Assembly: GCA_043497085.1 (NCBI GenBank)
Contig: JBIEKI010000016.1
Source: Thalassobacillus sp043497085
GTDB taxonomy: Bacteria; Bacillota; Bacilli; Bacillales; Halobacillaceae
Direction: 5' to 3' (one strand)
DNA length: 64,000 bases
Shown: positions 25,749 through 33,739 of the stretch, in pieces
Layout of the letters: each line of letters begins with the position of its first letter
Position numbering within the stretch: the stretch's first letter is position 1
Translations under genes and position numbers: made by a program
The notes under the pieces: model-generated
Told to the model about the DNA's origin: nothing
The model's input: the letters and a program-made list of their open reading frames with translations, nothing else
Databases searched by the model: none

Positions 25749-26201
25749 TTATTTTTGTAATGCAGACATGACTTGACGGTCTAATTTGGCAGCTGCCTGC
25801 TTATCATAGGTTTTGTCATAATCAGGACCTTTGGAAATTTTCGCCCCATAAAACATGACATCCCTCACCTCTTCAATGTCCACTTCGATTTTGGCCAGTT
25901 TCAAGGGGATATCTCCAATCCGCTCTGTCAGAATTCGAGCCTTCCCCTTAATGGAATATGTCGACTCGGCATCTATTAGTGTCAGTACGACGTTTGGTGA
26001 GGTAGTGATGTTCCTGACAATAACCGATCGATTATCAACAGCGAACAATAGCGATTGTTTATCTTTCGCATATACCCAGCTGATGGCATTCACCATGGGT
26101 GATTGATTTTCTTGACTATAAGTAGACAACAACATAAAAGTTTCCTCTTGCAGCAGTTCATATTGCGTATCATTCAACAGGTGCTCTACTTGGTTTGCCA
26201 T
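25749..26201 (-). CDS. Pyridoxamine 5'-phosphate oxidase-like FMN-binding protein
   Basis: A 150-residue protein with the split-barrel FMN-binding fold pattern of the PPOX family: TFMLLSTYSQENQSPMVNAISWVY, LLFAVDNRSVIVRNITTSPNVVLTLID, and IKGKARILTE. Such proteins reduce or bind flavins; the substrate is unknown, and it is not a complete PdxH. AAAGGAGGAGTCC lies before the ATG. Monocistronic, between ylaJ and ylaI. Confidence 0.85.
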   Translation of the reverse strand: MANQVEHLLNDTQYELLQEETFMLLSTYSQENQSPMVNAISWVYAKDKQSLLFAVDNRSVIVRNITTSPNVVLTLIDAESTYSIKGKARILTERIGDIPLKLAKIEVDIEEVRDVMFYGAKISKGPDYDKTYDKQAAAKLDRQVMSALQK

Positions 26202-26329
26202 ACGGACTCCTCCTTTTCAAAATACAGGAACTCGGAATTATAATGGAAACGATATGGAAAAATGCGTCATGCCATGGATTATGTTATACTTTTTATATTA
26301 TAGCTATTACTATTATCTGAGGTGAAACT

Positions 26330-26533
26330 ATGCGTGTCCAATGCGTAATATGCGATGAAATAAACAGCATTGACAGTAATTGTCTGCAAGCGAAGCGGCT
26401 AAGAAACCGCCGTCTTACCACCTACATGTGTCCAAGCTGTCATCAACGTATTGGGGAAAAGACGAAAAAAAGACTGGCAACCGGCGATTTTCGCATCTAC
26501 AAAGAGCGAAAAAGTGAACAATATTTATCTTAA
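26330..26533 (+). CDS. ylaI: YlaI, small zinc-ribbon protein
   Basis: A 67-residue protein of the YlaI/DUF2197 family with two CxxC knuckles (CVIC at 5-8, CPSC at 34-37) separated by a basic stretch, ending in a K/R-rich tail. It probably binds one zinc; its role is unknown. The ATG follows GAGGTG by 6 bases. It is followed by a strong terminator. Confidence 0.92.
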   Translation: MRVQCVICDEINSIDSNCLQAKRLRNRRLTTYMCPSCHQRIGEKTKKRLATGDFRIYKERKSEQYLS

Positions 26534-26552
26534 CCCAATACGTATTACAAAG

Positions 26553-26587
26553 AGGCTGACCAGATAATAAAGGTCAGCCTTTTGTTA
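26553..26587. terminator. Terminator after ylaI
   Basis: AGGCTGACC pairs perfectly with GGTCAGCCT, followed by TTTGTTATTT. It may also serve the convergent gene at 26593. Confidence 0.85.
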
Positions 26588-26592
26588 TTTCT

Positions 26593-26877
26593 TTAGCTGT
26601 AGTTTTTGAATTTATGAGGTTCGTCCTTAATTTGGACGAGCATCAATTCAATTAGCTCGACAGGGAAGCGAAGCTTACGCACTTCTTCTGAGGTGTGGCA
26701 GGTGACTTGATATAACTCACCTTCACGATTGACCTCGATTTCTTTTACCTGATGATCACTTTGCAGCATCTCATAAAAGAAATCAGCTGTTTCATTTGCA
26801 GAAGCATCATCCGGACGATAATCTGCTACGACCTTGATCGTTAACCAATTATATACAGCATCTTGTAATGAGCGCAT
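26593..26877 (-). CDS. Small hypothetical protein downstream of ylaH
   Basis: A 94-residue cytosolic protein beginning MRSLQDAVYNWLTIK, with regular alternation suggesting an alpha/beta fold and no known motif. The start uses ATG 26877 with AAGGAG 11 bases upstream; a GTG four codons earlier would touch the ribosome site. It lies 18 bases after ylaH and is likely co-transcribed with it. Confidence 0.75.
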   Translation of the reverse strand: MRSLQDAVYNWLTIKVVADYRPDDASANETADFFYEMLQSDHQVKEIEVNREGELYQVTCHTSEEVRKLRFPVELIELMLVQIKDEPHKFKNYS

Positions 26878-26895
26878 ACGCTTCCCCACTCCTTT

Positions 26896-27270
26896 TTATG
26901 AACTTTCATTTCTCGACTCCCGTTCCTTGTGCAGGCGGATACGATAAATACCCAGTACAATCGCGGAAGCAAGCAAACTTTCAGCGATTGGCAGGTTCAG
27001 ACCTAAAATTAGAGTTAAAAAGAAAGTACCAATCACCAATACGCCATATACGATCAGGTTCTGCAACAAAGGCAGTTTTCTGGCAAAACCAAGTTTGAAG
27101 GTAATAATAGCCAGAGTGACTACTGTTAAATACAATAAAAAGAAGCCGCGGAATAACAAGGCCACTTCATCTTCATTATTCATATTCACTTCTGTACCCA
27201 GTCCCTGGAAGAACATATCTGCAATTGGCCACAGATCATTGGGTACGTTCAAAACATTTTCCTCGTTCAT
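26896..27270 (-). CDS. ylaH: YlaH-like membrane protein
   Basis: A 124-residue protein of the YlaH family with three hydrophobic segments (about 37-58, 68-90, 92-108) and a basic C-terminal tail. The function is unknown. The start MNEENVLNVP follows AAGGGGGAACATC. A much longer in-frame extension to 27639 is rejected because it covers the divergent ylaF gene. Confidence 0.88.
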   Translation of the reverse strand: MNEENVLNVPNDLWPIADMFFQGLGTEVNMNNEDEVALLFRGFFLLYLTVVTLAIITFKLGFARKLPLLQNLIVYGVLVIGTFFLTLILGLNLPIAESLLASAIVLGIYRIRLHKERESRNESS

Positions 27271-27424
27271 GATGTTCCCCCTTGTTCTCTCTTGTCTCCA
27301 TGATACTAAACAATAAGGAATGGCGCTACAAGAAAATATCAGGATATCATTGTTTATTCGCCCGTTTTCAACAAAGGAAATGTCCGCTATACTGGATAGG
27401 TACATATAAAAGAGGTGATTGGAA

Positions 27425-27595
27425 ATGAATAAAATAGACTGGAAAAGGATGTTCGTCGCTTTTTTAGCTATCCTTTGTTTCGTGTTTGTCGGATTTGCAT
27501 TAGGAATGAGGAGCTTTTGGCTGGCCGGGTTTTTTCTGCTTCTCGGTTTTGCCGTCATGGGGTTTGGTATTGCCGGAAAAAGAAAACGATCGTGA
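27425..27595 (+). CDS. ylaF: YlaF family small membrane protein
   Basis: A 56-residue protein with two transmembrane helices (about 9-27 and 31-50), a charged start MNKIDWKRM and a basic end GKRKRS. Length and layout match B. subtilis YlaF, which also sits at this place. It is too short for a usual ORF cutoff but has AGAGGTGATTGG upstream, its own terminator, and is divergent from ylaH. In B. subtilis typA lies next to it; here typA is missing. Confidence 0.85.
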   Translation: MNKIDWKRMFVAFLAILCFVFVGFALGMRSFWLAGFFLLLGFAVMGFGIAGKRKRS

Positions 27596-27623
27596 CTTCT
27601 TCTTTGAAAACTTAAAAATAAAG

Positions 27624-27723
27624 AAAAGCTCAGAGGCATTGGGGACTCCCCTTAAGGTAGACAGTTTAAAAACAAAACTGTTTATCTTAAGGATCCTTCC
27701 GAATTAGCCCTGAGCTTTTTTTC
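27624..27723 (+). terminator. Terminator of ylaF with a long internal hairpin
   Basis: An outer stem AAAAGCTCAG (27624-27633) with CTGAGCTTTT (27710-27719) and a T-run encloses an 18-bp inner hairpin (27650-27667 with 27675-27692, two G-U pairs). The enclosed 75 bases look like an insertion into an ordinary terminator loop. Confidence 0.75.
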
Positions 27724-27734
27724 TTGGCTTTGTT

Positions 27735-28285
27735 AAATCTCAGTGTTGATTTAAAGTTAAGCTCCCTTTACTTGAAGACTCAGCTTCGAGATAGTTGTGT
27801 CCGTTACCAAGGTGGAGTTGGGATGGGCTGGGAAACGACTCGCTTTCCTGCGGGGGATCTGGCAAGCTTCCTCGGGCTAAAGCCCTGTGGGATCTCGCCT
27901 ACCCCCTTTTCCCGCGGGAGTCTCGCCGTTTCCCTGCCCATCCAGCCAATTTAGTAATAAACGGCCCCTTCAAAATAAGAAAAAATGCAGCTGAAACTTT
28001 CCTAATTTACATATTTAAAACTGGTATAAAGGCGGCAAAGTCTTCTTTCTATTATCATGGGCGGTTACCACAAGGGTGATTTCGAGTGCTTTTTATGGCA
28101 AAGGGCGTAGGGAAACGGTGAGACTCCTGTGGGAGCTGAGTGATAGGTGAGGCCCCGGAAGGCGAAGCCTGAGGAGACTCAGCACACGCCCACGGAAAGC
28201 GAATCGTTTCCCGAAGCCCCTAAACTCCAATAATATCTCGAAATCAAGTCTTCAACTTTTCGTCCCTGTTATTGAATAAGCCTTA
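27735..28285. repeat. Composite family A repeat (inverted pair), second copy
   Basis: Left part 27745-27975 carries GGGAAACGACTCGCTTTCC ... GGGAGTCTCGCCGTTTCCC; right part about 28035-28285 is the same core inverted (GGGAAACGGTGAGACTCC ... GGAAAGCGAATCGTTTCCC). It matches 6824-7410 end to end but lacks the extra 58 bases. It fills the gap between ylaF and suhB where typA would be expected. Confidence 0.85.
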
Positions 28286-28318
28286 AAGTAATCCACAACA
28301 TTCAACCGAGCCTTCAGC

Positions 28319-29125
28319 TTAAATTTTTAATTCCACATATTCACTGACAATTTCCTGATGGATATCGCGGTGCGAGGTCAAAATAGAATTCTTCTCCAGC
28401 ATATTGACCGGCTGGCCATTTGCCTGCGTGGTGATACCTCCGACTTCTTCAACGATGACAATCCCCGCTGCGATATCCCACGGCATCAGACTCATCGTCA
28501 AATACCCATCGATAATTCCTTCAGCGACGAAGGCGAATTCCAGGGCAGCGGAGCCAAAGGACCGGGTACCTCTTACCTTCTCCACCAATCGATGGATCCC
28601 TTCTTCACCTACTCGTTTATTACGGAGCGCCCAAAACGAATTGATAGCAAGAATCGATTTATCTAATTCCTGAGACTCATCAAGTCTTTCTAGAGGCTTA
28701 CCATTTTTGAACGCGCCTTCGCCCCTGATGGCTGTATAAAGAACATCAGCCATGACATCATATATCAGCCCGATTTCTCCGATGCCATCGTAATATATAC
28801 CAATAGAAATAGCGAAGTTCCTTTTTTGATGAACGAAATTCATCGTTCCATCGATCGGATCGACAATCCACACGGTACCGTCGAGGGTTTTGATATCATC
28901 ACCGAAGCCTTCTTCCCCGAATAACTGGTGTTCAGGATAATGGTTGCGTATTTTTTCTACAAAAAACTTTTCTGTCTCCTTATCCAATTCTGTAACGAGA
29001 TCATTCGGGTTTGATTTCGTTTCAATTTTAAATGGCTGTTCCATCCGCTTTCTGATTTGTTCACCTGCTTCAAGCACCCACGCTTTTGCCTGCTCGAATA
29101 TTTGCTGTCTTGCTTGTTTTTCCAT
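28319..29125 (-). CDS. suhB: Inositol monophosphatase family protein (SuhB/YktC)
   Basis: A 268-residue magnesium-dependent phosphatase of the IMPase family. Metal and substrate motifs are complete: EEGFGD (about 70), WIVDPIDGTMNFVH (about 85-98) and MPWDIAAGIVIVEEVGG (about 213-230). It probably dephosphorylates inositol monophosphate or a related small phosphate ester. AAAAGGGGT precedes the ATG. It corresponds to yktC in the conserved gene order. Confidence 0.93.
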   Translation of the reverse strand: MEKQARQQIFEQAKAWVLEAGEQIRKRMEQPFKIETKSNPNDLVTELDKETEKFFVEKIRNHYPEHQLFGEEGFGDDIKTLDGTVWIVDPIDGTMNFVHQKRNFAISIGIYYDGIGEIGLIYDVMADVLYTAIRGEGAFKNGKPLERLDESQELDKSILAINSFWALRNKRVGEEGIHRLVEKVRGTRSFGSAALEFAFVAEGIIDGYLTMSLMPWDIAAGIVIVEEVGGITTQANGQPVNMLEKNSILTSHRDIHQEIVSEYVELKI

Positions 29126-29241
29126 GACAAGAACCCCTTTTACATAAATACATAGTTGTTGTTTAGTTTCAGCCTAACAAAGTTTGACTGTTTTCACACT
29201 CTTTTAACTAGTCAAAGCAATGCTTCCGTTTCATTATATAC

Positions 29242-29269
29242 AAAAAAAGAGCAACTTATCAGCTGCTCT
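29242..29269 (-). terminator. Terminator after the small gene at 29272
   Basis: GAGCAACT pairs with AGCTGCTC (one G-U), followed by TTTTTTT on the minus strand. Confidence 0.8.
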
Positions 29270-29271
29270 GT

Positions 29272-29460
29272 TCATGCCATCCATTGGATAAGTTCGGTAC
29301 GTAACTCATTTAAGCGTTGTTTACTGTTGATTATTTGTTCTTCATCTTCCTCCATCATCGCATCATATAACGTCATCAATTCGTAATCTATCTCCAACCG
29401 GATGACGGGGAGTTTTTCTTCAGCTTCACGTCGCCTTAACGCTTCCATTACACGCTTCAT
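29272..29460 (-). CDS. Small helical hypothetical protein
   Basis: A 62-residue, strongly charged protein (MKRVMEALRRREAEEKLPV ...) likely to be two helices in a hairpin or coiled coil. No family recognised. GGGAGGG lies 8 bases before the ATG and a terminator follows, so it appears to be a real single gene. It sits between suhB and yktB. Confidence 0.75.
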   Translation of the reverse strand: MKRVMEALRRREAEEKLPVIRLEIDYELMTLYDAMMEEDEEQIINSKQRLNELRTELIQWMA

Positions 29461-29651
29461 TTAGTTTTCCCTCCCTTATATAAACCCTCGTTTGTCTATT
29501 TATATGAGCAGTTTGCTTGATCGGTATGTGTTTTTATTACTTTTATTTAACCAAAATTACAGAGTTTCAAACCAAAAGAACGTATTATTTAGAAGATGGA
29601 TCATACTATGGTAAACTTTCTACTAGCAGAATGTTTAGGAGTTGATGGTTA

Positions 29652-30284
29652 ATGGAGCAATTCAATGGTTTTACAGAGAAAGACTTTGAGGTCTTTAACA
29701 TTCCTGGTCTGGATGAACGCATGGAGGTACTGAAAGCTCAGGTTTCTCCAAAGCTCGAAGCGATTGCTACAGAACTCGCTCCCGACCTTACCGCGTTGAC
29801 TGGAGATGAAATGTTCGTACATGTCGCGAAGCATGCAAGGCGTACAAAAAATCCGCCTAATGACACATGGGCCGCTCTCGCCAACAGCAACCGTGGTTAT
29901 AAGAAACTTCCCCATTTTCAAATTGGCCTATGGGAAACGCATGTGTTCGTCTGGTTTGCCGTCATTTATGAAAGCCCGGTAAAACAGGACTTCGCAAAAG
30001 CAATCAAGAAAGAAGACAACCAGATTCGAAAAGAGATACCAGAAGACTTCGTCTGGTCGATTGATCATATGAAACCGGAAGCTATTCCGCAAAAGGATTT
30101 GACGGAAGAAAAATTCAGCGAGATGGTCGACCGCCTGGAAAATGTAAAAAAAGCTGAGCTGCTTTGCGGGCTTAACATAGACCGGAACGATCCTATCTTG
30201 AAAGATGCTGATAAATTTCTTGCTCGATGCAAAGGCGCATTCGAAACTCTGGAACCCCTTTACCGTATGGCAAAACAAGCCTGA
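29652..30284 (+). CDS. yktB: YktB, UPF0637 family protein
   Basis: A 210-residue cytosolic protein of UPF0637 (DUF1054). Conserved segments are GFTEKDFEVFNIPGLDERM, HVAKHARRTKNPPNDTW and GYKKLPHFQIGLWETHVFVWFA. A structure is known for a family member, with no assigned function. AGGAGTTGATGGTTA precedes the ATG. It is monocistronic and convergent with yktA; a family C repeat lies between. Confidence 0.92.
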   Translation: MEQFNGFTEKDFEVFNIPGLDERMEVLKAQVSPKLEAIATELAPDLTALTGDEMFVHVAKHARRTKNPPNDTWAALANSNRGYKKLPHFQIGLWETHVFVWFAVIYESPVKQDFAKAIKKEDNQIRKEIPEDFVWSIDHMKPEAIPQKDLTEEKFSEMVDRLENVKKAELLCGLNIDRNDPILKDADKFLARCKGAFETLEPLYRMAKQA

Positions 30285-30337
30285 TTCCATTTCTCTTCAG
30301 AGAGAATCGGGTTAAATAAAAAACTTGTCTTCCTAGA

Positions 30338-30494
30338 ACAAAAGCTCAAGCGCCTTGCTAACCCCCGACAAGCTTAAGACAAGCCTCGCCGTGACGTTTC
30401 CTGTCACAGAGAGGATTGAATTAAGACTTCGAGGGGGGTAGGCGCTAGAGCTGGATGACACCCACTACCTGAAAATTTTATAATTTCCTAACCC
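30338..30494 (+). repeat. Intergenic repeat, family C
   Basis: It begins ACAAAAGCTCAAGCGCC and includes GGCGCTAGAGCTGGATGACA before ending in TTTATAATTTCCTAA. It is nearly identical to 51311-51485. Inside is the hairpin GTGACGTTT..TGTCAC. It abuts the T-run of the yktA terminator. Confidence 0.88.
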
Positions 30495-30540
30495 ACAAAA
30501 AAAGTCTGCTCCTCGCCATAAGTGGCAAGGGGCAGACTTT
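30494..30540 (-). terminator. Terminator after yktA
   Basis: AAAGTCTGCTCCTCGCCA pairs with TGGCAAGGGGCAGACTTT (imperfect 18-bp stem, loop TAAG), followed by TTTTTTT on the minus strand. It could also stop yktB transcripts. Confidence 0.88.
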
Positions 30541-30546
30541 TTCAAA

Positions 30547-30816
30547 TTACATACTCACTTTATTTCCGTTTTCCATTTCTTTCGCTTTTTTTACGGTCCG
30601 GTAGCAGGAGTAGCCGGATTCTTTCTCGAACTTGCCGCATAATTGTTTTTCTTCACTTTTGGAAGGCACAATCTGCTTGAACCTGGTATAGGCCAGCATC
30701 AACTCATCCCGCTTCACACTTTTTTCATACGCCTGTTCTACTAATGAATAAAAATTGACCACATCGATGATTTCTTGTTTCGACCACGTTTCGTCGATTG
30801 GATAGGTATAATTCAT
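30547..30816 (-). CDS. yktA: YktA, UPF0223 family protein
   Basis: An 89-residue cytosolic protein of UPF0223: MNYTYPIDETWSKQEIIDVV, YTRFKQIVPSKSEEKQLCGKF and ESGYSCYRTVKKAKE. The function is unknown. The second of two close ATGs is used (30816), since AAAGGAG is then 8 bases away. It follows the nitronate monooxygenase gene by 18 bases and is probably co-transcribed with it. Confidence 0.92.
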   Translation of the reverse strand: MNYTYPIDETWSKQEIIDVVNFYSLVEQAYEKSVKRDELMLAYTRFKQIVPSKSEEKQLCGKFEKESGYSCYRTVKKAKEMENGNKVSM

Positions 30817-30834
30817 ATTCATGACTCCTTTCGT

Positions 30835-31794
30835 TCATTTGCTCCACTTGTTCCGGATATCTTCTGCTTCCGTAATCATGCTTGTAAATAAAGCTTGCAC
30901 GGAAGGCACATCCTTTATTCTGCCTGCAACCTGGCCAGCCCAGGCAAAGCCACTATCTGTTTCGCCTTGATAAATATATCGTTTATTAGCTTCCCCGCTG
31001 ATAAAAGACTTCAAACCTTCATAGCCCGGGTTACCGGTCTCTAAGTGAAGAATTTCATCGGTCCATTTATTTTTTAGTGCTCTCGCGGGAGCTTTCAATG
31101 ATTTTTTTATCACGGTGGTACTCATTTCATCTGCTTGCACCAATGCTTGTTTATACTTTTCGTGGGCATGGATACATTCTTTCGTCGCAATGAACCTGGT
31201 GCCCATTTCAATTCCTTCCGCTCCAAGGCTTAAAGCAGCCATCAGGCCGCGGCCATCACCAATGCCTCCGGAAGCAATGACAGGAATGTTTACGGCATCG
31301 ACTACTTGCGGGGTAAGTACGAACGTTCCGATGTCATCCCGGCCGATATGTCCTCCTCCTTCATGCCCTACGACCATGACGGCATCCGCACCGAGTTCTT
31401 CCGCTTTCTCTGCCTGTCTTCTGGCGGCGACGAGCACTAATTTTTTTATAGGGCTGCCCTCGACCATCTCAAGTACTGGTTTAGGATTGCCTCCTGTTAC
31501 AGAAATAACCGGTACTTCTTCCTGGATAGCAGCTTCAACCATATGCTCAAATGGTCTCCCGTGCTGACCAATGGCAAAATTGACCCCAAAAGGTTTATCG
31601 GTCATGGTTTTAACACGCCTGATTTCCTTTGTTAGCTGTTCTGGTCCATCCATGCTCATAGCAGTGATCTGACCCAGGCCGCCTGCTTCTGAAACAGCTG
31701 CAGCAAGATCGGCGTATGCTAGATGAGCCAAGCCGCCCTGGATAATCGGATATGTAATTCCCAGCAAATCTGTTACTCTTGTTTCCCAATTCAT
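30835..31794 (-). CDS. Nitronate monooxygenase (2-nitropropane dioxygenase family)
   Basis: A 319-residue TIM-barrel flavoprotein of the NMO/FabK-related family. FMN-binding segments are IIQGGLAHLAYADLAAAVSEAGGLG, GADAVMVVGHEGGGHIG and IPVIASGGIGDGRGLMAALSLGAEGIEMGTRF. It oxidises nitronates, or could be an enoyl reductase relative. AAGGAGGAAGGAAAA precedes ATG. Operon with yktA. Confidence 0.9.
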   Translation of the reverse strand: MNWETRVTDLLGITYPIIQGGLAHLAYADLAAAVSEAGGLGQITAMSMDGPEQLTKEIRRVKTMTDKPFGVNFAIGQHGRPFEHMVEAAIQEEVPVISVTGGNPKPVLEMVEGSPIKKLVLVAARRQAEKAEELGADAVMVVGHEGGGHIGRDDIGTFVLTPQVVDAVNIPVIASGGIGDGRGLMAALSLGAEGIEMGTRFIATKECIHAHEKYKQALVQADEMSTTVIKKSLKAPARALKNKWTDEILHLETGNPGYEGLKSFISGEANKRYIYQGETDSGFAWAGQVAGRIKDVPSVQALFTSMITEAEDIRNKWSK

Positions 31795-31891
31795 TTTTCC
31801 TTCCTCCTTTTTTACATTCTATCATGATAGTTCGATACAGCTTCAACTAATAACCTTACCTGCAAAAATGCTAGCCACAATTGCCCGCATC

Positions 31892-31900
31892 TGCTATAAT
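31892..31900 (+). promoter_or_regulatory. Extended -10 promoter of speA
   Basis: TGCTATAAT is a perfect extended -10 element 38 bases before the TTG start; no good -35 stands 17 bp upstream. Confidence 0.45.
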
Positions 31901-31938
31901 TCATATGTTTTATACGATTTCATGAAGAGGTGTAGCGA

Positions 31939-33408
31939 TTGTCTCAACACAAAACTCCATTGTTTTCGGGTTTGTTAGCGCACATGGAAAAGAACCCGAT
32001 TCAATTTCATATTCCCGGCCATAAAAAAGGAAAAGGAATGGATGAAGAATTCCGTCACTTTATCGGTGACAATGCTCTATCAATCGACCTGATCAATATC
32101 GAGCCATTGGATGATCTTCACCATCCGCACGGTATCATTAAAGAAGCCCAGGATCTTGCTGCAGAAGCTTTTGGGGCTGATTATACATTTTTCTCTGTAC
32201 AAGGAACCAGCGGGGCAATCATGACCATGGTGATGAGTGTCTGCCACCCCGGAGATAAAATTATAGTACCAAGAAATGTCCATAAGTCGGTCACAACTGC
32301 TATCATTTTTTCAGGAGCGACTCCGGTATTTATCCACCCCGAGCTGGATGAACAGTTAGGTATTTCTCACGGTATCACCCCAGAAGCGGTCAACAGGGCG
32401 CTGGAAGCTCATCCTGACGCTAAAGGTGTACTCGTTATCAATCCTACTTATTTTGGGATTGCTGCTGATTTAAAGAAAATTGTCGAGGTCGCACATAATT
32501 ATGACGTGCCTGTGTTAGTTGATGAGGCACATGGGGTCCACATTCATTTTCATGATAAACTTCCATTATCGGCCATGCAGGCAGGAGCGGACCTGGCGGC
32601 AACAAGTGTTCATAAGCTCGGCGGTTCGATGACACAGAGTTCCGTCTTGAATTTAAAAGAAGGTCTGGTTTCCCATGAACGTGTCCAGGCGGTATTATCG
32701 ATGCTGACGACGACATCGACCTCCTACCTGTTGCTCGCTTCCCTTGATACTGCCCGGAGACAATTAGCCATAAAAGGAAAAGATATGATTGATACGACGA
32801 TTGTTCTGGCTGAAAAAACACGCAAGGCAATCAATCAACTTCCAGGCCTATACTGTGTAGGAAAAGAAATTATCGGCAGCGACGCCACCTTCGATTATGA
32901 CCCTACAAAACTGATTATTTCGGTCAAAGACCTAGGACTGACAGGCTACGATGTGGAAGTTTGGTTGCGACAGCATTACAACATCGAAGTAGAATTATCT
33001 GATTTATATAACATTCTCTGTCTTGTAACACCAGGAGATACAATAGAAGAAACTGGTTTGCTGGTTCATGCTTTGAAAGAGTTGGCATCAAGCAGGCCTG
33101 TGCTGGAAGGGAATGAAGAGATTCAGGTCAAAGTCCCAGAAATTCCATTGCTTGCTTTATCGCCGAGGGAAGCATTTTATTCGGAGACTGAAGTCGTTGC
33201 TCTTGACGAAGGTATCGGCCGGATCAGCGCGGAATCGCTGATGATCTACCCACCAGGCATCCCGATCTTTATTCCAGGTGAAATCATTACAAAAGAAAAT
33301 GTAGCTTATATACGCGAAAATCTGGAAGCAGGCCTGCCCGTACAGGGACCTGAAGATGAATCGCTTGAAACCATCCGTGTCATTAAAGAACATCGAGCCT
33401 TCAAATAA
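31939..33408 (+). CDS. speA: Arginine decarboxylase, SpeA type
   Basis: A 489-residue PLP enzyme of the Orn/Lys/Arg decarboxylase class, with B. subtilis SpeA as model (arginine to agmatine, first step to polyamines). Landmarks: IQFHIPGHKKGKGMD at the start, VDEAHGVHIHF (PLP-binding Asp and His) and the lysine of SVHKLGGSMTQSS (about residue 225), then IYPPGIPIFIPGE near the end. The start is TTG with GAAGAGGTG upstream. It converges on the SR1 sRNA gene as in B. subtilis and shares its terminator. Confidence 0.93.
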   Translation: MSQHKTPLFSGLLAHMEKNPIQFHIPGHKKGKGMDEEFRHFIGDNALSIDLINIEPLDDLHHPHGIIKEAQDLAAEAFGADYTFFSVQGTSGAIMTMVMSVCHPGDKIIVPRNVHKSVTTAIIFSGATPVFIHPELDEQLGISHGITPEAVNRALEAHPDAKGVLVINPTYFGIAADLKKIVEVAHNYDVPVLVDEAHGVHIHFHDKLPLSAMQAGADLAATSVHKLGGSMTQSSVLNLKEGLVSHERVQAVLSMLTTTSTSYLLLASLDTARRQLAIKGKDMIDTTIVLAEKTRKAINQLPGLYCVGKEIIGSDATFDYDPTKLIISVKDLGLTGYDVEVWLRQHYNIEVELSDLYNILCLVTPGDTIEETGLLVHALKELASSRPVLEGNEEIQVKVPEIPLLALSPREAFYSETEVVALDEGIGRISAESLMIYPPGIPIFIPGEIITKENVAYIRENLEAGLPVQGPEDESLETIRVIKEHRAFK

Positions 33409-33425
33409 GTACACATAACAAATTA

Positions 33426-33452
33426 AACCCCACCAGATATTTTGGTGGGGTT
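33426..33452. terminator. Terminator shared by speA and SR1
   Basis: AACCCCACCA (33426-33435) pairs perfectly with TGGTGGGGTT (33443-33452). It stands 18 bases after the speA stop and also ends the convergent SR1. Confidence 0.88.
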
Positions 33453-33470
33453 CATTATGTCACACTAATT

Positions 33471-33584
33471 TTATTTTTTCTCTTTCGGATTGCATGACGG
33501 ACAAGTACTATAAAGTGTAGAAACCTTCTCATCCTCATAATGTTCAATAATTCTCTGGCAATCTTGACATACAATTGTACCCAT
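33471..33584 (-). CDS. sr1P: GapA-binding peptide SR1P
   Basis: A 37-residue peptide beginning MGTIVCQDCQRIIEHYEDEK, the SR1P signature, with cysteines at 6, 9, 28 and 31 that may form a zinc knuckle. In B. subtilis SR1P binds glyceraldehyde-3-phosphate dehydrogenase GapA, stabilises the gapA operon mRNA and modulates GapA-RNase J1 contact. AAAGGAG lies 12 bases before the ATG, rather far, suggesting modest translation. It is too short for ordinary ORF cutoffs. Confidence 0.9.
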   Translation of the reverse strand: MGTIVCQDCQRIIEHYEDEKVSTLYSTCPSCNPKEKK

Positions 33585-33640
33585 CTGTACATCCAGCTCC
33601 TTTACAAGATTTTTTGTAATCGTTTTCAGGTTATGTTCTT

Positions 33641-33669
33641 ATTTTAATATGACACATTTGAAAAATCAA
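33641..33669 (-). promoter_or_regulatory. Sigma-A promoter of SR1
   Basis: On the minus strand TTGATT (33669-33664) and TAAAAT (33646-33641) are 17 bp apart. Confidence 0.75.
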
Positions 33670-33688
33670 GCCTAAAAAGTATGTCACA
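33646..33688 (-). promoter_or_regulatory. Two candidate CcpN operators at SR1
   Basis: TGTGTCATATT (33656-33646) and TGTGACATACT (33688-33678) both match the published CcpN consensus TRTGHYATAYW at all positions. One lies between -35 and -10, the other just upstream of -35, 32 bp apart centre to centre. Confidence 0.75.
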
Positions 33689-33739
33689 TTAATATTTTTC
33701 TACCCAATATATTCATCCTGTAAACGAACCGGGAGTATT

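Larger units (their letters stand above)
33421..33634 (-). ncRNA. sr1: SR1 dual-function small RNA
   Basis: A transcript of about 215 bases from a sigma-A promoter (start near 33634) to the hairpin at 33426-33452. In B. subtilis SR1 is 205 nt, lies between speA and pdhD, base-pairs with ahrC mRNA and encodes the peptide SR1P. Here the same neighbours, length, promoter, terminator and SR1P reading frame are found. Two matches to the CcpN operator consensus cover the promoter, which fits repression by CcpN during glycolytic growth. Confidence 0.85.

Noticed and set aside
27271..27639. N-terminal extension of the ylaH frame
   Set aside because: It covers the divergent ylaF gene and its ribosome site; GGGGGAAC just before ATG 27270 marks the true start.
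27724..28079. Two overlapping plus-strand frames after ylaF
   Set aside because: They are repeat sequence without ribosome sites; the Gly/Pro/Arg-rich composition reflects GC-rich palindromes.
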